21,387 nt of DNA from Monoraphidium neglectum (Eukaryota; Chlorophyta; Chlorophyceae; Sphaeropleales; Selenastraceae). The DNA lies in assembly GCF_000611645.1 (NCBI RefSeq), contig NW_014012913.1:1-21387 (forward strand), given 5' to 3'. The position numbers were made by a program, and so were the translations under genes. Numbering within the stretch: position 1 is the stretch's first letter; each line of letters opens with the position of its first letter. The notes below the pieces were generated by a model. The model made no database searches and was not told the DNA's origin. It saw nothing but the letters and a program-made list of their open reading frames with translations. Positions 1 to 10,923 of this stretch are shown in pieces.

Positions 1-17
1 CGTTCGTCCCCTCCCAC

Positions 18-3000
18 CGCGTGGTCCAATTCATCGCGGCCCTTCATGCACTTCTTGTTGAAGTAGACGCCGTCAGAGTAGAACTTGAAGTCCACCTGGC
101 TCGCGTCAATGGACACCGCCACAGGCCCCAGCTTCGCGACGGCGGCCATCAGGGCCAGCTCGTCGCGCGGCGCCACCTGGGCAAAGCCCAGGAAGCGCGC
201 CGACACAGGTGCGTGGGCGGGGGAGGTGTTCTTGCCGCAGAACGCGTTCTGGCCCAGGTACTGGTACGCCTCCTCACTCAGGGCCCCGTCTGGGGAGTGG
301 TTTGAGGGGACGAGGAGACGAGGGGTGAGGAGTGGGTAGGGCCTGTCAGGACAAGGGGCGCCGCCGCGAGCGTGGGCTGCACTTGGTGCGGGCTAGCCGT
401 GCACCCCTTGCGCCCTGTGTCCTGGGCCTCACCCGCGTCTGTGACGTACTGGATGGCCGGCTCCATGTTGCCGCCACCGCATCCGTCATTACCTGAGGGG
501 GGTGACCAGCGGCAGGTGCGGTGCGGGTGAGCACACCGGTCACGTCACTCCGTCACGAGCGAAGAGCAAGTGTTGAAGGTTGCAGGCTGATGCCACAGCC
601 GTCACGCCCCAGTAGAGGGTGCTGCTTGCCTTGCCCTCCTCCATCCACCCCAGCCCGGCAGGCCCACCGTAGTCCCAGCTGCAGTCAACGAGCTGCTGCT
701 CCGACAGGCTGAGGCTCTCCCCTGTGGCGGCAAACCACGCGCCCTCCATGGTTCCGGTGGCCGCAAAAGCCTTCGCGTGGTAGGGGGAGGGGAGGAGCAG
801 AGGATGGGGGGCAATGAGGGCGCTAGCCCCAGCTGCGCAGGGTGCGTCCAAACGAGTCAAGCCAAAAGCGGTTGAGGCGCGTGTCGCGCGCAGCCCATGT
901 CTACCGCACAAGCGTCACACAAGCGCCCTTCGCAAGGGCGACAAGGGCCTGGCCACCCCCTCCCTGCGTGCTCGCTCACCCAGCAGGAGCCGCATGTGGC
1001 CTGGTCCTTGATGATGATGTCAGCGCCGGTGCCACGCCAGTCCACGTGGCGCGGCAGCGAGGTGCGCGTGACGCCCTCCGACGTGAACACACCCAGAGTG
1101 GGGGCCTGGTGGAGGGGCAGAGCAAGATATTGGTTCCATGCATGGAGATGGCAGAAGCAAACTGTGAGTCAGAAGTGCGGCGTGCCGTGTGGAGAGAGCA
1201 ACCTGCCGCTTCGCCCAGATTCTGGAGGCTTGTTGTGCCGCCAGTCCGCCCTCTCATGCTGCCCGGGCCGCGTCGCCCTCCGCCCCCCACCCCCTAAGCT
1301 CCTGAGCTAGTCCCCCACCTTGCGCGCTGCATCCATGCGTGTGGGCCGCCTGGCTGTCAGCAGGGCAGAGTACTCCTCGGGCAGCCAGTCACTGCAAAAA
1401 GCGCACGTGTGGACGACAGGGTTTGTACCGCAAAAGTGAAAATGCATTTCATGCTGGGATGGGGTTGAATGCAACATGCTGCCGTCGCTGTGCAGCGCTA
1501 GGGGATGCTGCCCTGACCTTGCCAGGAACAGCAGCGGAAGCTGTGCAGCTCGGAGCAAGGGTCGACCCATGAAGCCCCTGCAGCCCCACCTGAAGCGGTT
1601 GAGGGCCACGCTGAAGCCGGCGCCCTGAGCGTCCCATGATGACACGAAACGCGCCGCCTCCGCGCGCGCGGCCAAGCGCCGCAGGAGCAGGGCGCCCTGT
1701 GCCAGGCCGCCAGCCGCCGCAGCTCCGACGCCGCCCGCGCCAGACAGGCGTGCCCACGGCATCAGCGCGGCTGCCTGCATGACACGTGATGCCCTGGCCG
1801 GTTCATCGGCATGCACGCCGCCGCGCTGGGTGGCCTCTGCTGCGCGCCTCTTCTGTGCGCCGTCGCACGCCTTTGGCACCTCGAAGACCTTGTCTGCGGG
1901 TCGTCCCGGCTTCCAGGAGGTGAAGTCCACGAGGTACTCATCGTAGTGGGAGTACTGGGGAGGTGCACGGCGGGGGGTTGGGGGCGAAGGCACCGCGGAG
2001 CGCGTTTTGATGGCGATGAGAGGTGGCCCAGCAAAAGACTGTGGGAGAGGGGGAGCACATCAGGACAGGCACCCGCAGCCATGCGCAGTCATCTTGGGCC
2101 AGGCACGCACAGCCCCCCCACTGCCCCGGGCCCTCCCACCTGAATGATGTTGCGCCCCATCATGTAGAGCCTGAGGGGTGTGCCGTCCTCCGCGGCGTAG
2201 AAGGAGTAGACGTTGGTCTTCTCGCCGTGGCGCTCCCGCAGGGACCAGATGTGGGCCTGCTGGCCGCGCAGCATCGTGGTGCCCGCGTATGACCACCCAG
2301 TCACGTCTGGCAGCGGCTGGGGGGCGAGGGGGGAGGAGGAATGGGAAGTGCCGACTGCTGAGGTTGGCGTGCTCATGGGTGTGAATCACAGCAGCGGGAG
2401 CCAGGTGGTCGGCAAACAGAGTGGTGAGTGACAGCAGGTGAAGCAGGGGTTGAGAGCTGAGAACCGCTGCTGGTCCCGCACAACCCCCATGGGCGTCGCC
2501 AACTTGGTGGCTGCTCACCGCGTCAGAGAGCAGGCGAGCACCCAGACCGGTGGGTCCTGCCGCCGAGTGGGCCACGTCACAGGCCGTGACATTGATGCGG
2601 GGGTACACCGTGTACACGGTGTCCGGGTCGGTCTGGAGGCGGGGTGAAGGGAGGGGAGTTGGATAGTCAAGGTGCCGTACGAGATATACCAGTGTGAGTC
2701 AGCGTCATCTGTGCTGCTGGCATACGTTGCCCTACAGACTGCTTGACGAGCGGAGAAGCGGAGCGCGACCCTGTTGTCGTGCAGCCCGGGTCCTCCCCGG
2801 GCGCGCACCTGGATGGCGCTGTCGAGGCCGCCATACACGTCCAACCGCAAGCGCCCGCCCTCCCCGTCGTACCACAGGTGCACAGGGTAGCTGCGCAGGC
2901 AGGGGGTTGCAGCCGTTCGCAAGGTGTACGAGGAGGCGGGCAGGGTAAGGTTGCCACCAAATCCCGACCACATGCAGGGGGCTTGTGGGGCTTTGCTAGA

Positions 3001-3594
3001 CGCAGCTGCTAGCATGCTGCTGGCGCAGAAGTTACTTCATCACTAAAACCACTGCTCCGATCCCACCTGAGGCCATGGGTCTGGACCACCTTGACATAGG
3101 GCAGGCTGCCAGTGGATGGGGTGCACGCCGGCAAGGGTGCAAGGTGAAACGATACAATCATGGGAACCTGGCCCATCCGTGCTGTTCGCAAGCAAAGAGA
3201 TTGTATTGCACAACACGGGTTCAGCTGCTTGGCACACACCTGAATGTGTATTCGGCCTGCAGCCAGCGGAGGGCGTGGGTACAGCGTGGGAGGGGCGAAC
3301 GGCGTCGGGGGGTTCGTTCACTGGCACCACGAGCAGCTGCTTCTGAATGTCTGTGCCACAGGTCGTGGCAGGCCGGGATGCGAGCTTCTGCTGCAAAAAG
3401 TGGTGGCGCACCTCAAACGACGCAGGGTAGACTGGGGGATTGGGGGCGAGCGCCCACCAGGGGCGCATGACCGATCGCAGGGACGCGAGCGCGTCTGCGC
3501 CGGTTGCGGCCTGCGTGCCTGCAGCGAGGCTGGCAAGCGACATCAATACCAGCAGCAACCGCCAATGTGCGGACAGGTCCGTCCAGGCCCTCAT
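18..3594 (-). CDS. Secreted papain-family cysteine protease (C1A), 26/29-kDa protease type, 3' partial
   Basis: Seen: eleven exons (minus strand) at 3412-3594, 3067-3167, 2809-2890, 2519-2632, 2140-2316, 1590-1954, 1319-1391, 980-1105, 668-770, 433-492 and 18-289, giving 552 residues; translation continues past the left edge. Residues 1-29 form a signal peptide. Residues about 60-340 carry an extra N-terminal region (YPVHLWYDGEGG, LDVYGGLD, PDVTGWSYAG, YDEYLVDF). An I29-like propeptide follows (LNRFSDWLPEEY, about 336-347). The protease domain has the oxyanion-hole Gln400 and catalytic Cys406 in KDQATCGSCW, then SEQQLVDCSWDYGNDGCGGG and catalytic His551 in DELDHA. The catalytic Asn lies outside the window. 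Known: this N-terminal extension is found in insect 26/29-kDa proteases and Dictyostelium CfaD-like proteins. Inferred: a vacuolar or secreted endopeptidase made as a zymogen. The start ATG at 3594 is the one that supplies a signal peptide. The exon 1/2 junction is the least certain; another acceptor at 3106 is out of phase. Confidence 0.93.
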
Positions 3595-4190
3595 GGCGCC
3601 CGCGTTGATGGTGTATGAAGTCGAGTACACCACGGCGTGCCTGCAACGTGCGTAGGGACGTGTTATACTGCTCCTGATCACCCGGCGAATGTACGGCATC
3701 AAATGCGGCACTGCGATTAGGGATCCCAATCGGCTGTAGATCACGTGCTTTGTAGATCACCAAATACTACTAAGGCAGTATTCCCGCCCGAATCTGTGGC
3801 AGTGCTCCTGGATCATACGTCAAGGGCAACGCAATTGCAACCCAACGGGCCAGGGGCCTGAAACGATCTGCGCACTTGGTCTGCATGCTGACCAAATCCC
3901 GCCGCTTTGTGCCCGAGGGCGCAAGGCAGAAGCAGCAATAATGCAAGGCAGCGAACCTTATAAACATGCTTGTTACCAAGTATGGTCGGCTGCACCATAT
4001 GGACCACGACGCTTGGGGCAAAATAGAGCTGTTTCTGCAAAAGCACATGCATGGTTCTGGAACCCCAAGCAACCTGCCAAGATGAGACAAAGGAGTGCAT
4101 GAACACATCTTTCACGACCTGAACGACCCGATGCACCCAAGTCAACCTCAGACCGCGCAAATGAGCTCAGGCCTTGTCGTTGATGGCGCA
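3595..4190. other. Intergenic region between genes 1 and 2
   Basis: This stretch holds the promoter side of the protease gene and the 3' flank of the membrane-protein gene, both on the minus strand. No convincing coding sequence is seen, and the short open frames have no recognisable protein signal. No TTACA (TGTAA on the minus strand) was found, so the poly(A) signal of gene 2 is not identified. A repeated 10-mer around a G-box lies at 3735-3760. Confidence 0.6.
3735..3760. promoter_or_regulatory. Repeated TGTAGATCAC with embedded CACGTG box
   Basis: TGTAGATCAC occurs at 3735-3744 and again at 3751-3760, a 16-base period. The palindromic G-box core CACGTG lies at 3742-3747. The block is about 140 bases upstream of the protease start codon. 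CACGTG is a well-known bHLH/bZIP binding core in plants; its use here is inferred. Confidence 0.35.
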
Positions 4191-5254
4191 TCAGTTCCTG
4201 ACCTGCACCTGCACGCTGTCCTCGCCCGTCACTGCGCCAGTGATGGGGGCGCCGCTCTCCTTCTTCTTCTTCGTGCAGGACTCCTCGCATGAGGCATCGT
4301 GGCACAGAACGGCGGCAACCCAGGCAGAGTTGAAGATGATGATCAGGATCCAGCCCGCGCACAGGGCGGCGGCGCTCATGTACAGCACCTGAGTGAGGAT
4401 TGGGGCATGGCGAGGAGGGCGAGAAGTGAGGTGGTGCACGGCACCAGACAGGGTGTCAAGACTGCAGATAGGAAGATCCCCGCTCACAAACGCATATGCA
4501 AAAGCAACAGCTGCTGCATGCATGTTACACGCCTGGTCTCACCCACTCCTGCGGCCGCGCACCTTGTCGTCGCCGGTGTAGTCAGAAAAGAGGGGCGCCA
4601 CATCCCAGTAGGCCCAGACCTTGGCGATGTCAGCGTTGAGCGAGACCATGATGATGGTGGTGGCGATTGTGAAACAGTAGGACAGCACGTAGCGGCCCTT
4701 GGCAAGGCGCTGAACGGGAAGGCAGGTGACGATGGCCGCCACCAGGATCACAAACAGCTGCAGGAACAGGCACCACCACTGCCTGCATGTTGGTTGGATT
4801 TTTGGATAGAGTGTGACCTTGATGCGCAGGATGAATGCGGCTTCCATGTTGCGTACATGAGGCATGCAAAAGCAAAACAAAGGCACGCAACAAATGGAGG
4901 GTTGGGCACCCTCAAACGGACGGGACCACTGCCAAAGCAGGATCCAGCTCAGCGCTGCAGGGGGGCATGAATACAAACTGGTTATGACACTGAGTGACAC
5001 ACTGATTGTAACGTTCCCCACTTTCACTCTGGGGACAAGCACACGCAACCACTGCTTGACAGATGCATTTCTACTGCTGCACCTCACCAGCTCCACTCGC
5101 GCGAGCATTTGGCGACGGCGAAGACATCGGCGTCGCTGGGCAGCTGAGCCTTGCAAGTGGTACGGTCGATGGAGCCAAGGCCGCCGAGTGCCAGCACCCA
5201 GGAGGCCAGGTTCAGGAACAGGACCACCGCAGACGCCACGCGCACGCAAGCCAT
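4191..5254 (-). CDS. Four-helix integral membrane protein, unknown function
   Basis: Seen: three exons at 5088-5254, 4563-4782 and 4191-4388, giving 194 residues. The 5' junction completes a Trp codon and both phases agree. The ATG at 5254 lies in a strong context (ACCATGG); an in-frame ATG seven codons upstream is possible. There are four hydrophobic segments: about 5-25 (VASAVVLFLNLASWVLALGG), 58-78 (CLFLQLFVILVAAIVTCL), 87-106 (YVLSYCFTIATTIIMVSL) and 133-158. Two Cys lie in the first loop (TTCKAQ, AKCSRE) and a cluster CHDASCEESC follows helix 4, then KKKK and a polar tail ending VQVQVRN. The layout resembles tetraspan proteins such as MARVEL-type, but no family motif was recognised and no function is assigned. 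The start lies about 1 kb from the 3' end of the next minus-strand gene. Confidence 0.8.
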
Positions 5255-5561
5255 GGTTCTTGACCAGACCAACTGCATTCCGGTCCGGCAGGGGGTTTGA
5301 GGGGGAATGAGGAACAGACTTTGCCAAGGGTTTGGCATGGGGGCAACAAGATTGGTGCGACAGTCACCTGCAACACGCGGTGCGGTCAACGCACCGCTGG
5401 TGCTTTCGCAAGCCAGACCCCAGCCACAATCGGGTCTGGCTGGTCTATTAATCTGGTAAATTAGCCTGGGTGTGTTGCTCAACTACGCGGGGCTTGTGGC
5501 CCGGTCGAACAAACAAGGCACGCACAATACAAACTCGGCTGTCGACCGCGACCAAGAGATG

Positions 5562-5589
5562 AAGCACGCGTTAATCGTGCTTTAATCGT
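5562..5589. promoter_or_regulatory. 7-bp inverted repeat overlapping a TTAATCGT direct repeat
   Basis: AAGCACG at 5562-5568 is the reverse complement of CGTGCTT at 5576-5582, with a 7-base spacer. TTAATCGT occurs at 5571-5578 and 5582-5589, an 11-base period of about one helical turn. The block lies about 310 bases upstream of the gene 2 start. A protein-binding site is a guess from position and symmetry. Confidence 0.25.
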
Positions 5590-6030
5590 CTCCAAAGTGA
5601 CAGGGAAACGGCCTCACAGCTGAGTGCCCCTCCTCACCTTGGTCAATTGGCGCGAAGACTGGTGAAGTCGGAGGGAGCTTAGGGATTGATTGTGAAGCGG
5701 GCCTGAAGACTATTGATCATATGTACGAATGAACCAATGTCGTTCAAGAAGGACTTTGAGCGAATCAGATCACTGCCAGGGAAGCTGCTGATCCCCCATG
5801 TGTGCCCATCAATGGCCGTTTGCACGTCTAGTATAAAGAGGCGTTGCAAGGCGCCACATGGCGAGGTTCACATGCGTCAGCTGCGCGTTTGGCTGCGGCG
5901 TGTGCATCGTGCAGGCCCACCGCTTGCAGCGCCTTGTCAGCAAATTGACGTCGCCTGTCAGCATTGCAAAGCCACCTAGCCACACAGCCGCTCACGGCGA
6001 CCTGTGCTTGCCACTGTATAAATGGGCATG

Positions 6031-6035
6031 TTACA
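6031..6035 (-). terminator. TGTAA poly(A) signal for gene 3
   Basis: TTACA on the plus strand reads TGTAA on the minus strand, 223 bases past the stop codon of the secreted-protein gene. TGTAA is the established green-algal polyadenylation signal. Confidence 0.55.
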
Positions 6036-6257
6036 ATGACCAGTACCGTATCAATATGGCACATAAAACCTGCCAGGTTGAGACGCACACAGCCACGGCG
6101 CCAGCAACCGACTCGGTGGGGTCCGACCCTGCATCAACCCCACTGCGAGCAGCAACAAACTGTCCTGACAAGCGGTGGGCTGCTCCAGCTGCCGTCACAC
6201 CAATAGCAAATAACACAAAGGTCTGCCATGCTTGATGCCCACAACCTCAAAGCTCAC

Positions 6258-8542
6258 TCAGGCAATGAAGCGCTCAAGTGGGGTATGTGCATAAGAACCG
6301 TCCTCACTGCAAGTTTGAAACAGCGCAAAGGTCACGCTTGGAACCGTGAAAGGGGACGGGTTGTACGGTAGTGTCATGGGCTTAATAAACACCTGCAGTG
6401 CAGAGAGGCAGTTGGTATCGTCGCGTCCTGAAATACAGTGCATGGGAGCGGGCATCAGCTAGGTTCTCGGGTGACGCATACATTATACCAGCGGCATCAT
6501 CACGTGTGGAAAGTCCCTATCAGGTCATCAAACACACATGCCGCCGCTGCAGTATCGTATATACCGTTTGTGTAATGCCTCGCAGTCTGGCACTGTCGGC
6601 GCACCTTGCCCACGACCATACCGGGCGCAACCTCTTTCATCTCGTCTACGAACTGGCGTCCAGCAGGATTGGGGGGGGGGGGTGTTGTGCACCCTCAGCC
6701 ACGCAACAGCTGCGATGATGCTGTCAGCGAGACAGGGCTGCGCTGGTGACCAAGGGCACCTCACGAGAGCATGGACACATGCAGGAGCGGCAGCACGTGA
6801 CAGAGGCACCCACCTTGTTCAGCGATCGGCCCATGAAGGGCTCGGAGTTGGTGTAGTCAATCCACCAACTGCAACAACACGCAAGCAAGGAGATTTCGCG
6901 TTTGCGTCAATGGCTCGAGTTCTGGCAGCTGCTGTGCGCGCGACTGCACACCCAACAGCGGCAAGCTGACATTGGTCTGCGCCCGAAGCAGCAATTGGAC
7001 AGCTAGCTGTGCAAACGCGTTCTTGCGAAATCACGAACCACCCTGCCACAGGCACAGACCTGCCATTTTCGAGTCGCATTTCTCCCTTGTAGGCGAGGAC
7101 GCCGCTGAGACCCGCAGACCAGGAGCGCATCTGCTGTCCCACAGTCAGGATATTCACAACGGCAGTGGGCAAGCCTGCAGATGCCATCGAGGCGGAACTA
7201 ATCGTCGATGGAGGGGCAAGTAATGAATTATTGTGCTGCGCGTGTATGGCCAGGCCCACAGGAGCCTCGTGCCAGGTACAGGGGCCATCAGGATCGGTGC
7301 AGCACCTAACCACGTGTCAGTGGTCCCTCTCACCCTGTGGCCCTTTCGCAGTATGCACTTTCATAGCACTTAGCATCAACCCCCAAAATGTATGGTGTTC
7401 AGCTAGCCCGCACCACATGCCAGCGCACATAGGTATCGGCGCCGTCCCTTCACTGGCACATCAACTTTTCCTGCACACGTGCTCACCTGTTGCATCGTCC
7501 CAAAAATTGAAGCACTTGCCGCTCCAGCTGCCGCTGTTCCAGGGCAGGGCGCCCACCTTGTTGGGCAGGCTGTCCCCCACTAGACAGCCCACCACACAGC
7601 CCTTGAGGGGGAAGCCCACTGCCGCGGAGGCCGGTGGAGCGGTGAGGAGCGCCTGGTTCCATTTCCTGTGTTGTGCGAGGGCATGCATTATAGCGGAATC
7701 GGGCCGGCGCAAGAAAGTGATTTGCCCCTTCATCATAGTGTGAGCAAGGGCGACAGGTGGGGGGGGGACAGGCCGCTGGCAACGACCAGGCTCTGCTCCC
7801 AGCCGTTGATTGAAGGCCGGTCTGCAAATACCCGCTGCTTGTCGCAATATAGGCCTGAAACCCAGCCCATCACACGACTCCAATGTGGACTACTGCAGCA
7901 ATTGCATGTCCAAGCAGTAGCGCCCTCATGTGTTACGCTGCGCCTCACCAGGGGGAGTCGGTGCTGAGGTGCTCGCAGAACGCCTTCATGCCAGCGAAAC
8001 CCGCAGGAACCTGGAACGGCGTGCATTTTTGTGTGCCTGCGCCGAGCAGGAGGGGGGTGTATTTTTTAGGGTTCCAGCGGCAGCAGCTGCCATGGGCACT
8101 TGCCTGGCGAGCACATGCATCTACAGTACGCGAGCAGCAGTGGTTGTTGCTGGTGGGCTGTCAGCGCAGCAACGAACTGCGACTTCCCTGCTGCTTCTGT
8201 TCCTGCATAAGACCCGTTGCGATCCTCTCAGTGACGTTTTCATACAACAGATTCCAGGACCTTGCATTGGCTGGCGAGGCAGCCAACATTGGCGTGCTGC
8301 CATCGCGAGCTGGCCGCACCTGGGGGTATTGGCGGGCGGGAGCCACCACGGTGGCCACGGCTCTGTGCCGCAACATCCACGTCCATGGAGTCGTCAGTGT
8401 GAGGCTCCTGACTTTGGGTGTCGCTGGTTGGGTGGTAGTCATCAGTGGCGGCTGCCAAATGCATCGCTGCCAAAGCCAGGAGTATGAGCACCACTGCCGC
8501 CATGGCTGACAGTGGATGCGCTCTTCCGTTGCTGGCAGCCAT
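6258..8542 (-). CDS. Secreted protein of unknown function, 291 aa
   Basis: Seen: seven exons at 8261-8542, 7949-8010, 7487-7665, 7060-7174, 6814-6868, 6605-6652 and 6258-6392, all GT-AG and in phase. The N terminus has a hydrophobic stretch (AAVVLILLALAAMHLAAA) fitting a signal peptide or anchor, then an acidic low-complexity linker to about residue 75. The Cys-containing body includes KGCVVGC (about 136-142), GKCFNFWDD (164-172), GVLAYKGEMRLENG (199-212), WWIDYTN (214-220) and a closing FVDEMKEVAPGMVVGK (232-247) before VFIKPM and VTFALFQTC. The DExxxVxPGxxxGK-like segment resembles a motif in small bacterial lipocalin-like hypothetical proteins; this is recall, not a search. Start: ATG 8542 is chosen; in-frame ATGs at 8581, 8569 and 8503 are possible. 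Function unknown. Confidence 0.78.
6671..6682 (-). repeat. 12-C tract before a splice acceptor
   Basis: A run of twelve G on the plus strand is a C tract on the sense strand of gene 3. It lies in the intron 6653-6813, about 17 bases upstream of the acceptor at 6653-6654, where it can serve as the pyrimidine tract. Confidence 0.6.
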
Positions 8543-9606
8543 GTAGGTCAGGGCGGGATCCGAGTGCATGGCAGGGATCATGTAATCACTTCGTGGTAGC
8601 CTGAAGGTTTGTTTTGCACAATGACGATTCGGGGGCCTTGGGCGGACCTCGGGAACGGGAGCAGGTGAGCAACCGTCGTCAAGGACGCGTTGGGGCATGA
8701 TGGAATAATAATGCTGGTTATTCATCAATATTCAGAGTCAGTCGCCCTGCCCACCGCATTCCCCACGCCAGCAAAAAGCAGTGGTGGGCGGTTGAGTGCG
8801 TGAGGTCACAACATGTCACCTGCACTGATCCACACCTCGAACAACATCATTGTGTGGTACAACCCAGCAGATCACCACCACTACGGCCATATTTATGAAA
8901 AGTACGTACATAGTAGACATACCATACCCTTGCCCCCTGGGCATCCCAACATCAACGAGGCACCAGCATCGTGCCGGCGATTGATTTGTGCTTTGCTGCA
9001 GCCAATTTGGCTCTTTCACAACGCGTGTGGGAGTCTGCCTGCCTCTTCTGCTCGTGCGGGCTGGCTGGTGCAGGAGGCCAGCAACCACAACACACATGTG
9101 GCACCATCGATCGGTTGCGTGTGCGACGTGATGCACCCAGCGTACGGTATGCGCCTGTATGCATCTGCCCTATACTGCATGCCTTGCACACCCAATCAGC
9201 CAGTCTAGCATAAGCGCTACGCTACCTTTGCTGCCGACTCGCTCCCCTGCACAGCAATATTGCCGCATATGTCATTGCAGGCGGCACTACCGCCCCTGTT
9301 ATGATGATGCTTTCAGTGTGTAACCGAGATGGATCTTAACCTTTTGGGCTTTGGGCTGGGCTCACACCGACGATGATGCTTGACACGACACGCGATTTTC
9401 ACACTTCGGTAGTACTACCGTACTTTGAAGCATCACCAGGGCGAAGCACAAGGGCAGGGGACGTGTGATACTCCGCACATTGATGAGAATTGATTGAGTG
9501 ACATACCACATTGCAGTCGGACAGCTTCCACGTCGGATCGCACAAGGCGCAGCACGCAGATCGACAGGGATCGCGCAGCGCAGCACTGACGAAAGATAGC
9601 ACGCGG
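8543..9606. other. Divergent intergenic region between genes 3 and 4
   Basis: About 1.06 kb separates the minus-strand start of gene 3 from the plus-strand start of gene 4, so it should carry both promoters. It is less GC-rich than the exons. The longest ATG frame (8813-9208) has no recognisable domain and no sign of coding, so it is not called. A 14-base perfect palindrome sits at 9407-9420. Confidence 0.6.
9407..9420. promoter_or_regulatory. 14-bp perfect palindrome CGGTAGTACTACCG
   Basis: The sequence equals its own reverse complement and lies 187 bases upstream of the gene 4 start codon. It could bind a dimeric regulator. Only symmetry and position support this. Confidence 0.3.
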
Positions 9607-10543
9607 ATGCAGCCGCGCCAGCAGCAAGCGGCAGCACGCTACACGGCTTTGGCGGCGCCATTGGCAGCACGAGCAGCCCGGCTGCGCCCTGGCCTTCGGC
9701 TTGAAACCCGCTCAGCGTGGTGCCTCCAGCGGCGCTGTCCCAGAGTGATGGCGGCTGCATCGCCTGTCAACCCCTTCAGCGTCACCCTGATGGCAGGATG
9801 CGCGTCGCTGGCGCTCAGCAGGGCCGTGCCAGCGCATGATGTCGCTTTTGCTGTGGCGTGGCCGGCCTACCTGTGGGCGGTCAATCGCTGGCGCTTTGAC
9901 CGCAACTCGGCGCTGGGGGCGCAACGCCCTGGCGCCCTCGTCCCGGAGCCCTGGGTCCGCAGGTGCGAAACACAGCCGCCAGACGAGAACGACTGCCCTT
10001 CAAGAGCACTGTTGCAATCTCGCCTGGGAAAAAAGGGTTCTCACCCCGCCCAGCGCCCGCATTTCGCCCTCTGCCTGGCAGCCTCTCTCGTGCAACCCCG
10101 CCTGCCGACCCTGGATATACGAGACACTGCCATGGACCTCGCTTCTGAAAACCACCCGCTCCCATCCCAGGTACGCGGCCTTTGCCGGCGTCATCGGCCT
10201 CCTGCTGCCCGCCGTCGTCTGCCTCGCCAACCTCAGCGACGCCGCCGTGCTGGCCGCGCTCGGGCCCCACCTGTTCCTCACAGCGGCGCAGGTCGTGTGC
10301 GAGTTTTTCACTGGCAGCGGCACCACAGCGACGCTGCCGCGCATGCTTGTCCCGATAGGATTCAACACCTTCAGGATGTGGACGCTCTGGACGTGGTGCG
10401 GCGCGGTCGCGGCATCGGGTTTGGGACCGTGGCACATGGCGCTAGCTGTGATCAACTTGGGGTTTTGGGCCTACAACCTTTTCATCTTTCTGCTGCTAAA
10501 AATGCTGCCGGCATACCTGGACACCAAAAAGTGCGCAGTGTGA
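9607..10543 (+). CDS. Multi-pass membrane protein, probably plastid, DUF7733-like
   Basis: Seen: two exons at 9607-9962 and 10171-10543, giving 242 residues; the junction rebuilds an Arg codon (AG|G). The first about 48 residues are rich in Ala, Arg and Gln with no acidic residue until the mid-region, like a chloroplast transit peptide. Hydrophobic segments follow at about 56-80, 84-95, 120-140 (FAGVIGLLLPAVVCLANL), 150-168 (GPHLFLTAAQVVCEFF), 187-203 and 207-230, ending in DTKKCAV. PHLFLTAAQ and RMLVPIGFNTFRMWTLWTW resemble a conserved plant membrane family I recall as DUF7733; that assignment is from memory. Biochemical role unknown. An in-frame reading extends upstream to 9511, but that codon is ATG too (ATGCAGTCG is read from the minus-looking repeat ACATTGCAG), so the exact start is less sure; 9607 fits a transit peptide best. 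Confidence 0.8.
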
Positions 10544-10923
10544 AGCTGTGAACGCAAACCAGCTCCCTACACTGCGCGTTTGCTGACAAGCTCACGTTGT
10601 GCTGCTGGCCTGCATGCCGCACCTCGCACAATGCTGATGTGACGCACGTGTCTGTCAGCGAGTGCACACGCAAATCGAAGGTGCGTTGCCTTGTACAATT
10701 CTGCACGTGCAGGGCGTGCGATTGAGTTTTGTGCGCACCCGGTGGCAAACAGTCTGTGGTCAACCCTGCTGGCAGTGGGGCTTGTAGAGCTTTTTGAGGT
10801 AGACGGCATCGATCGTGAGTGCCTCAATGCTGATTCACAGTGCAACAAGCCGGCGCTGGCCAAGCACAAATGTGCTGACAACACAACTGCCATGAGTACG
10901 CAGTTTGTGGCGACCGAGAGCGC

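Larger units (their letters stand above)
5255..6257. other. Intergenic region between genes 2 and 3
   Basis: About 1 kb with lower GC than the exons. It should hold the promoter of gene 2 and the 3' UTR of gene 3. It contains an inverted repeat at 5562-5582, a TATAAAG-like element at 5832, and a minus-strand TGTAA at 6031. Open frames here, including a Cys-rich one at 5858-6235, show no family motif and are not called as genes. Confidence 0.6.

Noticed and set aside
4864..4970. A possible extra exon between exons 1 and 2 of gene 2 (reading AELDPALA or LSWILLWQW)
   Set aside because: Its phases do not fit a good donor, whereas exon 1 joins exon 2 directly in phase and rebuilds a Trp codon.
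5858..6235. 125-residue Cys-rich plus-strand ORF with a TATAAAG-like element just upstream
   Set aside because: The TATA-like element is only about 26 bases before the ATG, leaving no room for a 5' UTR. No domain is recognised, and the region fits the 3' flank of gene 3.
8813..9208. 131-residue plus-strand ORF in the divergent region between genes 3 and 4
   Set aside because: It starts with ATG but has no domain, no hydrophobic or repeat pattern of interest and intergenic-like composition.
9511..9606. N-terminal extension of gene 4
   Set aside because: The frame is open upstream, but the extension is polar and rich in Ser, His and Gln, and would spoil the transit-peptide character. The ATG at 9607 is preferred, though not proven.
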